Assembly: GCF_000369505.1 (NCBI RefSeq) | Contig: NZ_KB850053.1 | Span: forward strand, 276,943 to 340,942 | Reading direction: 5' to 3' | DNA from: Acinetobacter sp. NIPH 298 | GTDB lineage: Bacteria; Pseudomonadota; Gammaproteobacteria; Pseudomonadales; Moraxellaceae | Length of the DNA stretch: 64,000 bases | Shown: positions 17,211-26,475 of the stretch, piece by piece | Layout of the letters: each line of letters starts with the position of its first letter | Numbering within the stretch: position 1 is the stretch's first letter | The notes under the pieces: model-generated | Seen by the model: the letters and a program-made list of their open reading frames with translations, nothing else | Told to the model about the DNA's origin: nothing | The model's database searches: none | Position numbers and translations under genes: made by a program

Positions 17211-18098
17211 ATGAACGCAAAACTCAAAAAGCTTTTTCAACAAAAAGTCGACGGGAAAACAATCATTGTCACAGGCGCTTCAAGTGGCATTGGTTTAACG
17301 GTTTCAAAATATCTTGCTCAAGCAGGTGCACATGTCTTATTGCTAGCGCGTACCAAAGAGAAATTAGATGAAGTAAAAGCTGAGATCGAAGCTGAAGGCG
17401 GTAAGGCCACTGTATTCCCATGCGATCTCAACGATATGGAATCGATTGATGCTGTTTCAAAAGAGATTTTAGCTTCTGTTGATCACATTGATATTTTAGT
17501 CAACAACGCGGGGCGTTCAATCCGTCGTGCTGTGCATGAGTCAGTTGATCGTTTCCATGACTTTGAACGTACTATGCAGCTTAACTACTTTGGTGCTGTA
17601 CGCTTAGTTTTGAATATCTTACCGCATATGATGCAACGTAAAGATGGTCAAATCATTAACATTAGCTCGATTGGTGTACTTGCCAATGCAACTCGTTTCT
17701 CAGCGTATGTTGCGTCTAAAGCTGCACTTGATGCGTTTAGTCGTTGTCTCTCTGCTGAAGTTCATTCACACAAGATTGCGATTACGTCTATTTATATGCC
17801 ATTAGTACGCACACCGATGATTGCTCCAACTAAAATGTATAAATATGTTCCAACACTTTCTCCAGAACAAGCGGCCGATTTGATTGCTTACGCGATTGTA
17901 AAACGTCCGAAGAAAATCGCAACCAACTTAGGTCGCTTAGCATCGATCACCTATGCGGTTGCCCCAGACATCAATAATATTTTGATGTCGATTGGCTTTA
18001 ACTTATTCCCAAGCTCTACTGCCTCAGTGGGTCAACAAGAAAAGTTAAACATCATGCAGCGTGCTTACGCGCGTTTGTTCCCAGGTGAACATTGGTAA
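17211..18098 (+). CDS. acr1: Fatty acyl-CoA reductase, wax-ester pathway (Acr1)
   Basis: A 295-aa short-chain dehydrogenase fold enzyme closely matching Acinetobacter Acr1, which reduces long-chain acyl-CoA to fatty aldehyde for wax-ester storage lipid. Visible motifs are TGASSGIG (residues 21-28), NNAG (98-101), the catalytic Ser152/153 with Y166 and K170 (YVASK), and the diagnostic blocks FDRFHDFERTMQLNYFGAVR (with V for F here) and the tail ARLFPGEHW. It stands alone with its own terminator. Membrane association is expected from the family but no clear membrane segment is seen. Confidence 0.92.
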   Translation: MNAKLKKLFQQKVDGKTIIVTGASSGIGLTVSKYLAQAGAHVLLLARTKEKLDEVKAEIEAEGGKATVFPCDLNDMESIDAVSKEILASVDHIDILVNNAGRSIRRAVHESVDRFHDFERTMQLNYFGAVRLVLNILPHMMQRKDGQIINISSIGVLANATRFSAYVASKAALDAFSRCLSAEVHSHKIAITSIYMPLVRTPMIAPTKMYKYVPTLSPEQAADLIAYAIVKRPKKIATNLGRLASITYAVAPDINNILMSIGFNLFPSSTASVGQQEKLNIMQRAYARLFPGEHW

Positions 18099-18125
18099 TT
18101 TAAGCAACTCCCTGCAAAATAGAAA

Positions 18126-18157
18126 AGCAGCGCATAGAGATATGCGCTGCTTTTTTA
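18126..18157 (+). terminator. Strong terminator after acr1
   Basis: AGCAGCGCATA-gaga-TATGCGCTGCT perfect 11-bp stem followed by TTTTTT. It lies between acr1 and the convergent HD gene and may serve both. Confidence 0.9.
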
Positions 18158-18179
18158 TTGGAAGGAATAAAGGATGAAA

Positions 18180-18947
18180 TTACTTAACCAGATAAGGGTT
18201 CAAATTTATAAGATGCTTAAAACCACTTTGTACCACCATCGCTGTACGAGACTTTGGACGGTTGATCGCTTCTAACTGACTAAATTCAATCATCTTGTGA
18301 TTAAAGTCCAAGCGTGGATGTTGCGCATATAATTGTTGTCTAAACTGCTGAGAAAATTCAAAACCACGACTGCCAATTACATCACAACTGGCAGCTTGTT
18401 GCAGTAAATGTGCTTCGACACCATCCTCCATCGCCACATAAGGATTCATGTGCATACTGATCACATCAAACAATTGATCCGCACGAGGGGCATGCCATCC
18501 TCGCTCAATTGACCAGTCTTTTGCAGCATGAGCCCCCTGTCCTTCAAAGCATCGACAGTTTTCATGGTGCTGATAATGCTGTTCAGTCATCCCCAAATCA
18601 TGCAATAAACATGACACCGCCAATAGCTCATCATCGCGCTTTAAGTTTTGCATCTTGGCAAATGCAACCGCATAGCACCAAGTACGCAGGCAATGATTTT
18701 GCAAGGCCTCAGAACTACAAGATTGCATCTTCTGCAATGCCTGCTTTACATCAATGCTGTCGGGTAAATACAAATCATCGAGACTCAAATCATGCTGTGC
18801 TTTGCTCTTCGAGCGATGTGCTAAGCCATACATTTTTATACTTTGTTTCAATACAGGTAATAGACTATGACTCAATAGAGCCATACGATCTTTCAAAGAT
18901 AAATCACCTGAAGTTTGTATCATCCATGCTTGTCGACCAATCTGCAT
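18180..18947 (-). CDS. HD-domain phosphohydrolase family protein
   Basis: A 255-aa cytoplasmic protein with the HD motif in VSCLLHDLGMTEQ (about residues 120-132), a nearby upstream His (NHCLRTWCYA) and a following GAHAAKDW segment, the usual metal-ligand layout of the HD superfamily. It resembles the cyanamide-hydratase-like group of HD proteins, but the substrate cannot be told from sequence. I start at ATG 18947, 6 nt after GGGA, rather than the ATG at 18959. No operon partner. Confidence 0.75.
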   Translation of the reverse strand: MQIGRQAWMIQTSGDLSLKDRMALLSHSLLPVLKQSIKMYGLAHRSKSKAQHDLSLDDLYLPDSIDVKQALQKMQSCSSEALQNHCLRTWCYAVAFAKMQNLKRDDELLAVSCLLHDLGMTEQHYQHHENCRCFEGQGAHAAKDWSIERGWHAPRADQLFDVISMHMNPYVAMEDGVEAHLLQQAASCDVIGSRGFEFSQQFRQQLYAQHPRLDFNHKMIEFSQLEAINRPKSRTAMVVQSGFKHLINLNPYLVK

Positions 18948-19046
18948 TATTATTCCCACATAAAATTAGAGTAATTGCTCTAATTTAAGTTTTACTGCAA
19001 ATATTGCTCAATGTCAAAGCAATCGTTCTTGACAAAAAACCGCAGC

Positions 19047-19931
19047 TTAAAGCCGTCTTTTGAGTAAATCATCTAACCATTCGATGAAGTCCTGAAAATA
19101 CTTTGGACGGTATTGACGGTCGGTAAGCAAAATATTGACCGGTAATTCTAGACTGGGAATATCGACAAATAAGCGTTGCAGTTTTCCTTGTTGTACATAT
19201 GGCGCAGCATCGAACTCAGGAATTTGAATCATGCCAATACCCGCCAAACCTGCATGAATATAAGCTTCGGTGTTTTCGATCAGTAAGCGATACGGCATAT
19301 CGATACGATGATCACGAAACGCAAGCTCACTCATTTCTCGATAATTTTTTGCCACATGATAATCCACGGCGAAATGCTGCTGTAACTCATCGAAACTTTT
19401 AGGTTCACCGAACTCAGCGACATACTGCGGTGATGCCAATGTCCAGATCTTAGTCTGGGTAATCGGTCGGATCAGTAAATATTCATCCTGAAATTGCCCA
19501 ACTCGCACCACACAATCGAGTTGTTGTTCGATCAAATTAGAAAAATCATCACTGCCATTGATCAACACTTTTACTTTTGGATAACGCTGATAAAACGCGA
19601 GTAAATTCGGAATCAAAAGCTGTGTTGCCAGTCGCTTCGGCATACCAATACTGATCTTGCCCTCTTGGCTACGAACATGGGTTTTAAAACGATTTAGTTC
19701 TTTTAATTGTGCGACCAAACGGATCGCTTCGTCATAAAACAGACTGCCCTCATGCGTTAAAGCAACCTTACGTGTCGTACGGTAAAACAACAGCACTTCA
19801 TATTCTTTTTCAAGTGATTGAATTGCGTAAGTGACATTAGAACGCGGCAGCCCCAATTGCAGTGCCGCTTGTGCGAAAGACTGCTTTTCTGCCACCAAAC
19901 AAAATGTTTTTAGGCGCTCGATCTTATCCAT
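19047..19931 (-). CDS. LysR-family transcriptional regulator
   Basis: A 294-aa LysR-type regulator with an N-terminal winged helix-turn-helix (SFAQAALQLGLPRSNVTYAI) and a periplasmic-binding-like effector domain. The variant helix sequence and the KISIGMPKRLATQLLIPNLL start of the effector domain are like the CrgA/AaeR subgroup. It is divergent from the SDR gene at 20036 with a 104-nt shared promoter region, so it most likely controls that gene. Effector unknown. Confidence 0.88.
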   Translation of the reverse strand: MDKIERLKTFCLVAEKQSFAQAALQLGLPRSNVTYAIQSLEKEYEVLLFYRTTRKVALTHEGSLFYDEAIRLVAQLKELNRFKTHVRSQEGKISIGMPKRLATQLLIPNLLAFYQRYPKVKVLINGSDDFSNLIEQQLDCVVRVGQFQDEYLLIRPITQTKIWTLASPQYVAEFGEPKSFDELQQHFAVDYHVAKNYREMSELAFRDHRIDMPYRLLIENTEAYIHAGLAGIGMIQIPEFDAAPYVQQGKLQRLFVDIPSLELPVNILLTDRQYRPKYFQDFIEWLDDLLKRRL

Positions 19932-20035
19932 TATTATTCAACTTTCTTGCACAATCAGTTCAATACTAACAACTATTTCAAACAAAGAAATTGATTTAGG
20001 ATAATTTTCACACAAAACAAAATCAGGATGCAGTC

Positions 20036-20791
20036 ATGTCACAACACGAGTTAGCAGGTAAAACCGTCCTCATCGCAGGCGGTGCAAAAAATTTAGGTGG
20101 TTTGATCTCACGTAAGTTTGCTGAGCAAGGTGCAAACTTAGTGATCCATTATAATAGTGCAGCGACACAAGCCGATGCCGAAGACACCTTAAAAACCGTA
20201 CAAGCGCTCGGTGCCAAAGCCATTTTGATTCAAGCCGATCTATCCGATATTCAAAACATCGAAGCCTTATTTACCCAAGCCAAAGCTGAATTTGGCGGTG
20301 TTGACATTGCCATTAATACCGTCGGTCGTGTGTTGAAAAAACCCTATTTGGACACCACCGAACAAGAGTTTGATGTGATGAACGACATCAATAATAAAAT
20401 TGCCTATTTCTTTATTCAATCAGCAGGTCGCCATCTCAACCCAAACGGCAAAATCTGTAGCATTGTGACCAGTTTATTGGCAGCCTACACAGGTCTTTAT
20501 TCTACTTATGAAGGATTAAAAGCCCCTGTTGAACATTATACCCGTGCGGCTTCCAAAGAGTTTGGCGAACGCGGTATCTCGGTGACTGCTGTCGCGCCGG
20601 GTCCCATGGATACGCCATTTTTCTATGGTCAAGAAGCGCCTGAGGCAGTGGCTTATCATAAATCGGCATCGGCGCTCGGTGGACTCACCAAAATCGAAGA
20701 TATTGAACCTTTGATTCGTTTCTTAGTCACAGATGGCTGGTGGATAACTGGACAAACCATTTTCGCCAATGGAGGTTATACCACGCGATAA
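20036..20791 (+). CDS. SDR-family oxidoreductase
   Basis: A 251-aa classical short-chain dehydrogenase. The nucleotide site is GGAKNLGG (residues 15-22), NTVGR replaces the usual NNAG, and the active-site Tyr/Lys lies in YSTYEGLKAPVEHYT, followed by VAPGPMDTPFFYG. The C-terminal GQTIFANGGYTT is typical of NAD(P)-dependent reductases near the FabG/glucose-dehydrogenase group. It is divergent from a LysR regulator, which suggests induction by a small molecule. Substrate not predictable. Confidence 0.87.
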   Translation: MSQHELAGKTVLIAGGAKNLGGLISRKFAEQGANLVIHYNSAATQADAEDTLKTVQALGAKAILIQADLSDIQNIEALFTQAKAEFGGVDIAINTVGRVLKKPYLDTTEQEFDVMNDINNKIAYFFIQSAGRHLNPNGKICSIVTSLLAAYTGLYSTYEGLKAPVEHYTRAASKEFGERGISVTAVAPGPMDTPFFYGQEAPEAVAYHKSASALGGLTKIEDIEPLIRFLVTDGWWITGQTIFANGGYTTR

Positions 20792-20809
20792 TTCATGTTC
20801 ATGAGAAGG

Positions 20810-20845
20810 GCTTGGGGCATGATTCACATGTGCCCAAGCTTTTTT
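20810..20845 (+). terminator. Terminator between SDR gene and azlD
   Basis: GCTTGGG... / CCCAAGC stem with an inner CATG/CATG extension and a following TTTTTT run. The T-run touches the azlD stop codon. Confidence 0.8.
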
Positions 20846-21161
20846 AATTGAACCAAAATACCAAAGCATAAAAACAAGCCAAACTGAGAACAATCGTCAG
20901 TAAGGTATGGCGAACCTTATACGCTATCGCAATGGTTAGAAGGGTGGCAATAAAATAAGGATTCAATAAAGTCTCACGAAATGCACCCTGCTCATCCATA
21001 AAGACAATCGGTGTGGCAATCGCAGTCAATAAACATGGTGCTGAATACTGCAATGACTGTTGGAACCATTTCGGTAAACGTAGCGGAATATTCGGTTCAA
21101 GCAAAATATAGCGATTCATAAATACCACCAATGCCAAAATAATCAGAACAAACCAAGTCAT
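20844..21161 (-). CDS. azlD: AzlD-family branched-chain amino-acid exporter subunit
   Basis: A 105-aa protein with four hydrophobic segments and the AzlD pattern (LPKWFQQSLQYSAPCLLTAI). It forms the small partner of the AzlC permease in export of branched-chain amino acids. It starts at ATG 21161, 8 nt after GGGAG. Its ATG overlaps the azlC stop as ATGA, showing translational coupling. The substrate is inferred from the family. Confidence 0.88.
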   Translation of the reverse strand: MTWFVLIILALVVFMNRYILLEPNIPLRLPKWFQQSLQYSAPCLLTAIATPIVFMDEQGAFRETLLNPYFIATLLTIAIAYKVRHTLLTIVLSLACFYALVFWFN

Positions 21162-21874
21162 GTTGTACGCTCCCGCAGATTTTGCAGGCAAGTTGCTGTG
21201 AACATACCAATCACCCCAGCCATAATGGCTGCACTTTTAAAACCTAAACTCAGAAACACCACAGTTAAAGCCACTGAAACCAATACACCCACCAAAGTAT
21301 TTAAATTTTTAATAAATGGAATCACGATAGCGATAAAAGTCGCGACAATCGAAAAATCGAGATGGTATTGATCTAAATTCGGCACAGAGGATGCAAGCAG
21401 CACGCCACACACACTAAACAATACCCAGCATAGATAAAAGCAACTACCCGCCCCGAGAAGATAGTAAATATAGTGCTGTTGTTTTTTAATACTGACCGCA
21501 AACAACTCATCTGTGAGTAAAAAACCTAACATTAACCGATGTTTTAACGGTTGCTTGGAAATATCTTCACGTAAATACAGCGCATATAAATAATGCTGCG
21601 TGGTAATCAGAAATACCGAAATGATGATCGTAAGTGCAGGTGTTCCTGCCATGACCAAGCCTAAAGTCATCAATTGAGCAGCGCCAGCAAAAACCAATGC
21701 TGACATTGCAATGGCTTGCATGGTCGTTAGTCCAGCTTGGATCGCCATTGAACCTGCCAAGATACCCCAAGGCAACACAGCAAAACACAAGGGCAATATT
21801 TTGACCACACCATTTAAAAAGGCCCGAGGCACAGACATAGAGGTGTCTTCGATCGTCTCAGTCAACATCAGCAT
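21158..21874 (-). CDS. azlC: AzlC-family branched-chain amino-acid exporter subunit
   Basis: A 238-aa inner-membrane protein with six to seven hydrophobic segments and the AzlC signature regions (LPWGILAGSMAIQAGLT, SALVFAGAAQLMTLGLV, and HYLYALYLRED). It works with AzlD in the same two-gene unit. An AraC regulator lies 70 nt upstream on the same strand and is a candidate controller of both genes. Function from family knowledge; no direct sequence proof of the substrate. Confidence 0.9.
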   Translation of the reverse strand: MLMLTETIEDTSMSVPRAFLNGVVKILPLCFAVLPWGILAGSMAIQAGLTTMQAIAMSALVFAGAAQLMTLGLVMAGTPALTIIISVFLITTQHYLYALYLREDISKQPLKHRLMLGFLLTDELFAVSIKKQQHYIYYLLGAGSCFYLCWVLFSVCGVLLASSVPNLDQYHLDFSIVATFIAIVIPFIKNLNTLVGVLVSVALTVVFLSLGFKSAAIMAGVIGMFTATCLQNLRERTT

Positions 21875-21944
21875 TACAATCGTTTATAAGGGGTCTATGA
21901 CTATGCCAAAAATTAATCTATGAAGATTGCATAAAATTGCTGTT

Positions 21945-22775
21945 TTATTTGAGATAAGCGATATAGCCGCCTGGCGTAATCCCAAAAGTTTGACGGAAAT
22001 GCCGACTAAAATGGCTCTGATCTGAAAAGCCACACTGCTGCGAAATCTCAGATAAATTTAGTCCTTGCCTTAATAATTTTTGTGCCTTTTGCAAACGTGC
22101 CTGCACTAACCATGCATGTGGAGACAATCCCACATGCTTTTTAAACTGGCGTAGAAAATGCCACTGGCTTAGATTGGCCATGTCAGCCAATGCCATCAAA
22201 GAAAACTCTTGTTCAGGCATTGATGCCATCAGCTCTTTAATATTTAAGATCCGTTGTTTGGCATTACTTAGATCGGTCGCTTGCGGCTTGGTTTGACTAT
22301 ACTTCGACACTAGCCAAGCGATGGTAGAGAGAAATAAGGTTTGCTTCAGTAAGGTGTTGCTGGGTTGCTCGAATAAGTCGAATAGCAAACGGAATTGTTG
22401 TGCCAAACCTTCATCATGCAATACGGCTTCTCTAAACCACGGTGCAGTACCATGAACAGTGGTCAAATCGCGTGTCAGCTCATTAAACACCTCAGGTGTA
22501 GGATAAATCGCCCGATAACGCCAACCCGTCTCTACTGCTGAAGAACCTGTATGCACTTCATCGGCATTGACCAAAATAATATCGCCTTGCGGTGCGACGT
22601 GATTGCCACCTGTGCGATAAAAACGTTGTGCTCCTTCTTCGATCACACCGATACAAAATCCTTCATGCACATGTCGTGAAAACTCCTGCTGAAAGTAACT
22701 GGCTTTCAGCATTTCTAAACCACCGAGTTCTTCGAGGTGTAAGTAATCGACTTGTTCACGAGGTCTACGTGACAT
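21945..22775 (-). CDS. AraC-family transcriptional regulator
   Basis: A 276-aa regulator with an N-terminal cupin-like sensing domain (FSRHVHEGFCIGVIEEGAQRF with early His residues) and a C-terminal double helix-turn-helix (LMALADMANLSQWHFLRQFK, then LSEISQQCGFSDQSHFSRHFR). ATG 22775 is 5 nt after AAGGAGG, which decides the start over the GTG at 22778. It is directly upstream of azlCD on the same strand, as is common for AraC regulators of amino-acid exporters. Confidence 0.9.
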   Translation of the reverse strand: MSRRPREQVDYLHLEELGGLEMLKASYFQQEFSRHVHEGFCIGVIEEGAQRFYRTGGNHVAPQGDIILVNADEVHTGSSAVETGWRYRAIYPTPEVFNELTRDLTTVHGTAPWFREAVLHDEGLAQQFRLLFDLFEQPSNTLLKQTLFLSTIAWLVSKYSQTKPQATDLSNAKQRILNIKELMASMPEQEFSLMALADMANLSQWHFLRQFKKHVGLSPHAWLVQARLQKAQKLLRQGLNLSEISQQCGFSDQSHFSRHFRQTFGITPGGYIAYLK

Positions 22776-22890
22776 CACGACCTCCTTTGGATTTTGGCAT
22801 CAAATCAGGTTAACGCAATGGGATCAGATTTATAGAATAAAATTGCTGTTTTATCTTCCATTATCAATCTATCACTTAATCCGCCCAAAC

Positions 22891-22917
22891 AAAAAACCTT
22901 CCCGAAGGAAGGTTTTT
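22891..22917 (-). terminator. Terminator after DUF805 pseudogene
   Basis: AAACCTTCC-CGAA-GGAAGGTTT, 9-bp stem with a stable 4-nt loop and A/T runs on both sides. It lies downstream of the 22986 stop on the minus strand. Confidence 0.85.
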
Positions 22918-22985
22918 ACATATTAGACTGTATATGGTTTAGAAAAGAACATACCAAAGTGGTCAAAACTTATATTCTGAAAAAA

Positions 22986-23509
22986 TTACAATCCCAACAT
23001 AATCTGTAATATTCTAGAAGATTGTTCAGCATTTCGTGGTTTAAAAAATGCGTAAATCGTTACACCAATCACCCCTAACATCAAACCGCCTGTGGCTAAG
23101 CCTAAAAACCCTTCCCACAAAGGCGTTTCCCGATAATTGCCATAAGTATTGCGTCGATCTTGACCTTTGGCAAACATTAAATAGAAATAGAAGAAAAAAC
23201 TCAGAATTGGTACGAGTGAAAAAAGTGAATACCATCCAGATTGATTTAAGTCGTGTAACCGCCTGATCATAAAAACAAAGAAAGGATAAAATGATGTAAT
23301 CATAAAAATGATTGACGGAAAAAAAGCCTTAGAAATCATGTCAAGCGAATAGATTTCGACTGGATGCACAAACCTAAACGAAAAAAATCAAAAAACAGTA
23401 CACAAACAAAAAGTATAAATGTTAATCCCATCCATGCCAGATAAGATAATCTTGAAAATCGCCCTCTCCACAGCAACGGATGGTCATTTATCAATTGTTG
23501 ATTTCTCAT
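22986..23509 (-). pseudogene. DUF805 membrane protein gene, frameshifted
   Basis: A start at ATG 23509, preceded by GGGGG, encodes the family N-terminus (WRGRFSRLSYLAWMGLTF), but this frame ends soon after. The rest of the domain (FFVFMIRRLHDLNQSGWYSL... and FAKGQDRRNTYGNYRETPLW) is in another frame, open from about 23385 down to 22986. The break falls at runs of seven and six A on the plus strand (23372-23400), consistent with loss of one base. The related gene at 33507-34046 is intact. A sequencing error in the homopolymer is also possible. Confidence 0.75.
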
Positions 23510-23564
23510 ATTACCCCCTATAAAAATTCATAATTTTAATTGATCTAATTTTTGTAAAGTAAAA

Positions 23565-23586
23565 GGAAGCTGATTAATCAACTTCC
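23565..23586 (-). terminator. Hairpin downstream of tex
   Basis: GGAAG-C-TGATTAATCA-A-CTTCC is a near-perfect 22-bp palindrome, followed on the minus strand by CTTTTACTTT. It is 73 nt past the tex stop and is a moderate terminator candidate. Confidence 0.5.
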
Positions 23587-23658
23587 CTTTCATAGAAAAA
23601 GTATTTAAAACAAGAGCTAGCTTGAACTTAAAAGCTATTAAACAGCAAACAACAACTT

Positions 23659-26016
23659 TTATTTAGATCCTTTAATGCCTGCTTGCAATAACAACGCACC
23701 TAAACCACCAATTTTTTGCTCTTGTGGTTTCTCGGTTTTTGGCTTGTTATTTTGCGGACGTTTAAAGTCACCTTCTTTACGTGGTGGACGCTGACCTTGA
23801 GGCTTACGCTCAGAACGTTCAGGACGATCTTGCTGTGGACGCTGTTGCTGACGAGGCGCTTTCACAGGCGCAGAACCTTCCGCACGCATACTCAAGTTGA
23901 CGCGATTACGTTCTGCATCCACTTGAATCACACGAACTTGTACAATTTGACCTGGTTTCACTACTTTATGCGGATCAGAAACAAATTCATTGGCAAGTTC
24001 AGAAATATGCACTAAACCATCTTGATGCACACCTACATCTACGAAAGCACCAAAATTCGTAACATTGGTCACTACACCTTCAAGCTGCAAACCCTCAGTG
24101 AGTTGTGCAACTTCGGTAATGTCGTCACGGAATTTTGCAGTACGGAACTCTGGACGTGGATCACGCGCAGGCTTCTCTAATTCAGCCAAAATATCCTGAA
24201 TGGTCGGCAAACCAAATTTGTCATCAACAAACTCATCTGCTTTGACTTGACGAATAATTTCAGTATTACCAATGATGTCTTTGACTGTGGTCGCTTTCGC
24301 CGCAACGATTTTTTCAACCACGCCATAACTCTCAGGGTGAACGGCTGACGCATCCAATGGCTCTGTACCATCCTGAATACGCAAAAATCCTGCTGCTTGC
24401 TCAAAAGTACGCTCGCCTAAACGTGGTACTTTCTTCAATGCTTGGCGACTATCAAAGCGACCATGTTCTTTACGATATTCAAAGATTTGTTGTGCAATGG
24501 ATTTATTCAGACCCGCAATATAAGCCAAAATCGCAGGAGAAGCGGTATTCACATCCACCCCAACAGCATTCACACAGTCTTCAACCACAGCATCCAGGGT
24601 TTTTGCTAGACCTGTTTGATTGACATCATGTTGGTATTGACCTACACCGATTGATTTCGGGTCGATTTTAACAAGCTCAGCCAATGGATCTTGTAAACGA
24701 CGGGCAATTGAGACTGCACCGCGAATTGACACGTCAAGGTCAGGTAATTCTTGCGAAGCCAATTCACTTGCAGAATAAACTGATGCACCTGCTTCACTCA
24801 CCGTGATACGTGTCAGTTTCAAGTCAGCATTGGCTGCCATCATTTCTGCAACCACAGCTTCAGTTTCACGACTCGCTGTACCATTGCCAATCGCAATAAG
24901 TTCCACGTGGAACTCTCGGCATAAACGCGTAAGCTCAGCAATCGAACCGGCTTTATCTTCTTTCGGTGCAAATGGATAAATGGTGCTATGTGCAAGTACA
25001 TCACCTGCATCACTCACCACGGCAAGCTTCACACCAGTACGAATACCAGGATCTACACCTAAGGTGGTGCGACTGCCTGCTGGTGCAGAAAGCAATAAAT
25101 GACGTAAGTTTTCTGCAAAGACATCCATTGCTTCAGCTTCTGCGGTTAAGCGCTTATCTGTTAATAATGAATGTTCGATTTGTGGGCGAATCTTACCCAA
25201 CCAAAATAATTTTGCAGTTTGTTTTAAATAATCTTGGCGTATTTGCGGTTGAATCTGTTCAAGATTATATTCCGTTTCGATACGTGCCAATGGTGCATCA
25301 TCTTCACCATCCACTTTCAAGCCCAATACGTTTTCTTGACGACCGCGTAACATCGCCAATAAACGATGTGAAGGTACTTTATTTAAGTTTTCTGAGAACT
25401 CAAAATAATCACGGAATTTTTTGCCGACTTCTTTTTTCTCTTCAGAAGCGACCGCACTTTTCAACACTGCTGTTTTAGAAAAAGTTTGTTTTAATTCAGT
25501 GGTTAAGGCGATATTTTGTGCCCAATCATCAATTAAAATATGCTGAATTGCATCAAGCTGGCTTTCAACATCTGGATAGTCTTCATGACTAAAACCAGCT
25601 AAAGCTTCAGTTGGATCAATTTGATCATTAATAATCTTTTCAGCAATAACACCTAAACCCGCTTCTTTTGCTTTAAATGATTTGCTGGTGCGTTTCGGAC
25701 GGTACGGCGCATAAATTTCTTCTAACGCATTCTTGGTTTCAGCAGCATTTACACGCCCCAATAAATCATCGTTCAATTTATCTTGTTCTTGTAAAGACTG
25801 GATCACTTTCTCACGACGCTCGTACAAATCACGCAAGTAAGTTAAACGTGTATCAAGTTGACGTAATTGCGTATCGTCTAAGCCTTGAGTGACCTCTTTA
25901 CGGTAACGTGCGATAAAAGGAACACTAGCGCCTTCATCAATTAAACGAATAGCAGCTTCTACTTGGTTTGGACGTACGGCAAGTTCATTTGCCAACTGCT
26001 GAACTAAGTCAGTCAT
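23659..26016 (-). CDS. tex: Tex-family RNA-binding transcription accessory protein
   Basis: A 785-aa protein with the Tex layout: N-terminal Tex domain (AVRPNQVEAAIRLIDEGASVPFIARYRKE), a YqgF-like RNase H fold (TLGVDPGIRTGVKLAVV), helix-hairpin-helix regions (NTASPAILAYIAGLNKSIAQ, LKKVPRLGERTFEQAAGFLR) and an S1 RNA-binding domain near residue 650-720 (GVVTNVTNFGAFVDVGVHQD). The last ~70 residues are a low-complexity Pro/Arg/Gln tail (RQQQRPQQDRPERSERK). I place the start at ATG 26016. It acts on transcription complexes or ribosomes; details vary between species. Confidence 0.93.
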   Translation of the reverse strand: MTDLVQQLANELAVRPNQVEAAIRLIDEGASVPFIARYRKEVTQGLDDTQLRQLDTRLTYLRDLYERREKVIQSLQEQDKLNDDLLGRVNAAETKNALEEIYAPYRPKRTSKSFKAKEAGLGVIAEKIINDQIDPTEALAGFSHEDYPDVESQLDAIQHILIDDWAQNIALTTELKQTFSKTAVLKSAVASEEKKEVGKKFRDYFEFSENLNKVPSHRLLAMLRGRQENVLGLKVDGEDDAPLARIETEYNLEQIQPQIRQDYLKQTAKLFWLGKIRPQIEHSLLTDKRLTAEAEAMDVFAENLRHLLLSAPAGSRTTLGVDPGIRTGVKLAVVSDAGDVLAHSTIYPFAPKEDKAGSIAELTRLCREFHVELIAIGNGTASRETEAVVAEMMAANADLKLTRITVSEAGASVYSASELASQELPDLDVSIRGAVSIARRLQDPLAELVKIDPKSIGVGQYQHDVNQTGLAKTLDAVVEDCVNAVGVDVNTASPAILAYIAGLNKSIAQQIFEYRKEHGRFDSRQALKKVPRLGERTFEQAAGFLRIQDGTEPLDASAVHPESYGVVEKIVAAKATTVKDIIGNTEIIRQVKADEFVDDKFGLPTIQDILAELEKPARDPRPEFRTAKFRDDITEVAQLTEGLQLEGVVTNVTNFGAFVDVGVHQDGLVHISELANEFVSDPHKVVKPGQIVQVRVIQVDAERNRVNLSMRAEGSAPVKAPRQQQRPQQDRPERSERKPQGQRPPRKEGDFKRPQNNKPKTEKPQEQKIGGLGALLLQAGIKGSK

Positions 26017-26475
26017 CGTGATTGATTCCACAAGGGTTGAGTCTAAAAGCAATGATTATAAAGTCCATGGCTATAAAATCCACTATTGTTTTTTTAAAAT
26101 ATTGTGCATAGGGTTACTTCTTTCCCCACAAACCCTACAGATTATGCTAATTGAACAATGTTTCTAAAATACCGAGCTTTTTCAGCCTAAATATTGAAAA
26201 ATAGATTGATTGTCATAATTTTACCTGTATATATTTGGTATCTTTCTCTTGATTTTATTGGCAATATTTGTTGCTTTATAACATAGCCAAGACTGTGCAA
26301 TGAGTCGTATACTACAGAGTCTATTCACATTCACCTTACGAGCTATAGCTCTCATTGCGACATAAGCCGTATACGGTGCTAGATTTTAGCCGATAACGCA
26401 AAGCAGGGTTGAAATATAAATAGCCCCTATAGCATTGCATAAAGACGATGACAATAAACGATAAAGGAGCACAGC
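26017..26475. other. Intergenic region between tex and ompR
   Basis: A 459-nt gap with divergent flanking genes, so it should hold promoters for both. I see a perfect 12-bp palindrome GAGCTATAGCTC (26340-26351) that could bind a dimeric regulator such as OmpR, and a clear AAAGGAG 8 nt before the ompR ATG. I see no small gene or tRNA, and no promoter pair I can place with confidence. Confidence 0.5.

Noticed and set aside
24966..25478. 170-aa open frame antisense to tex
   Set aside because: It has the His/Leu/Gln-rich composition of a reverse-strand shadow, with no ribosome site and a strongly supported gene opposite.
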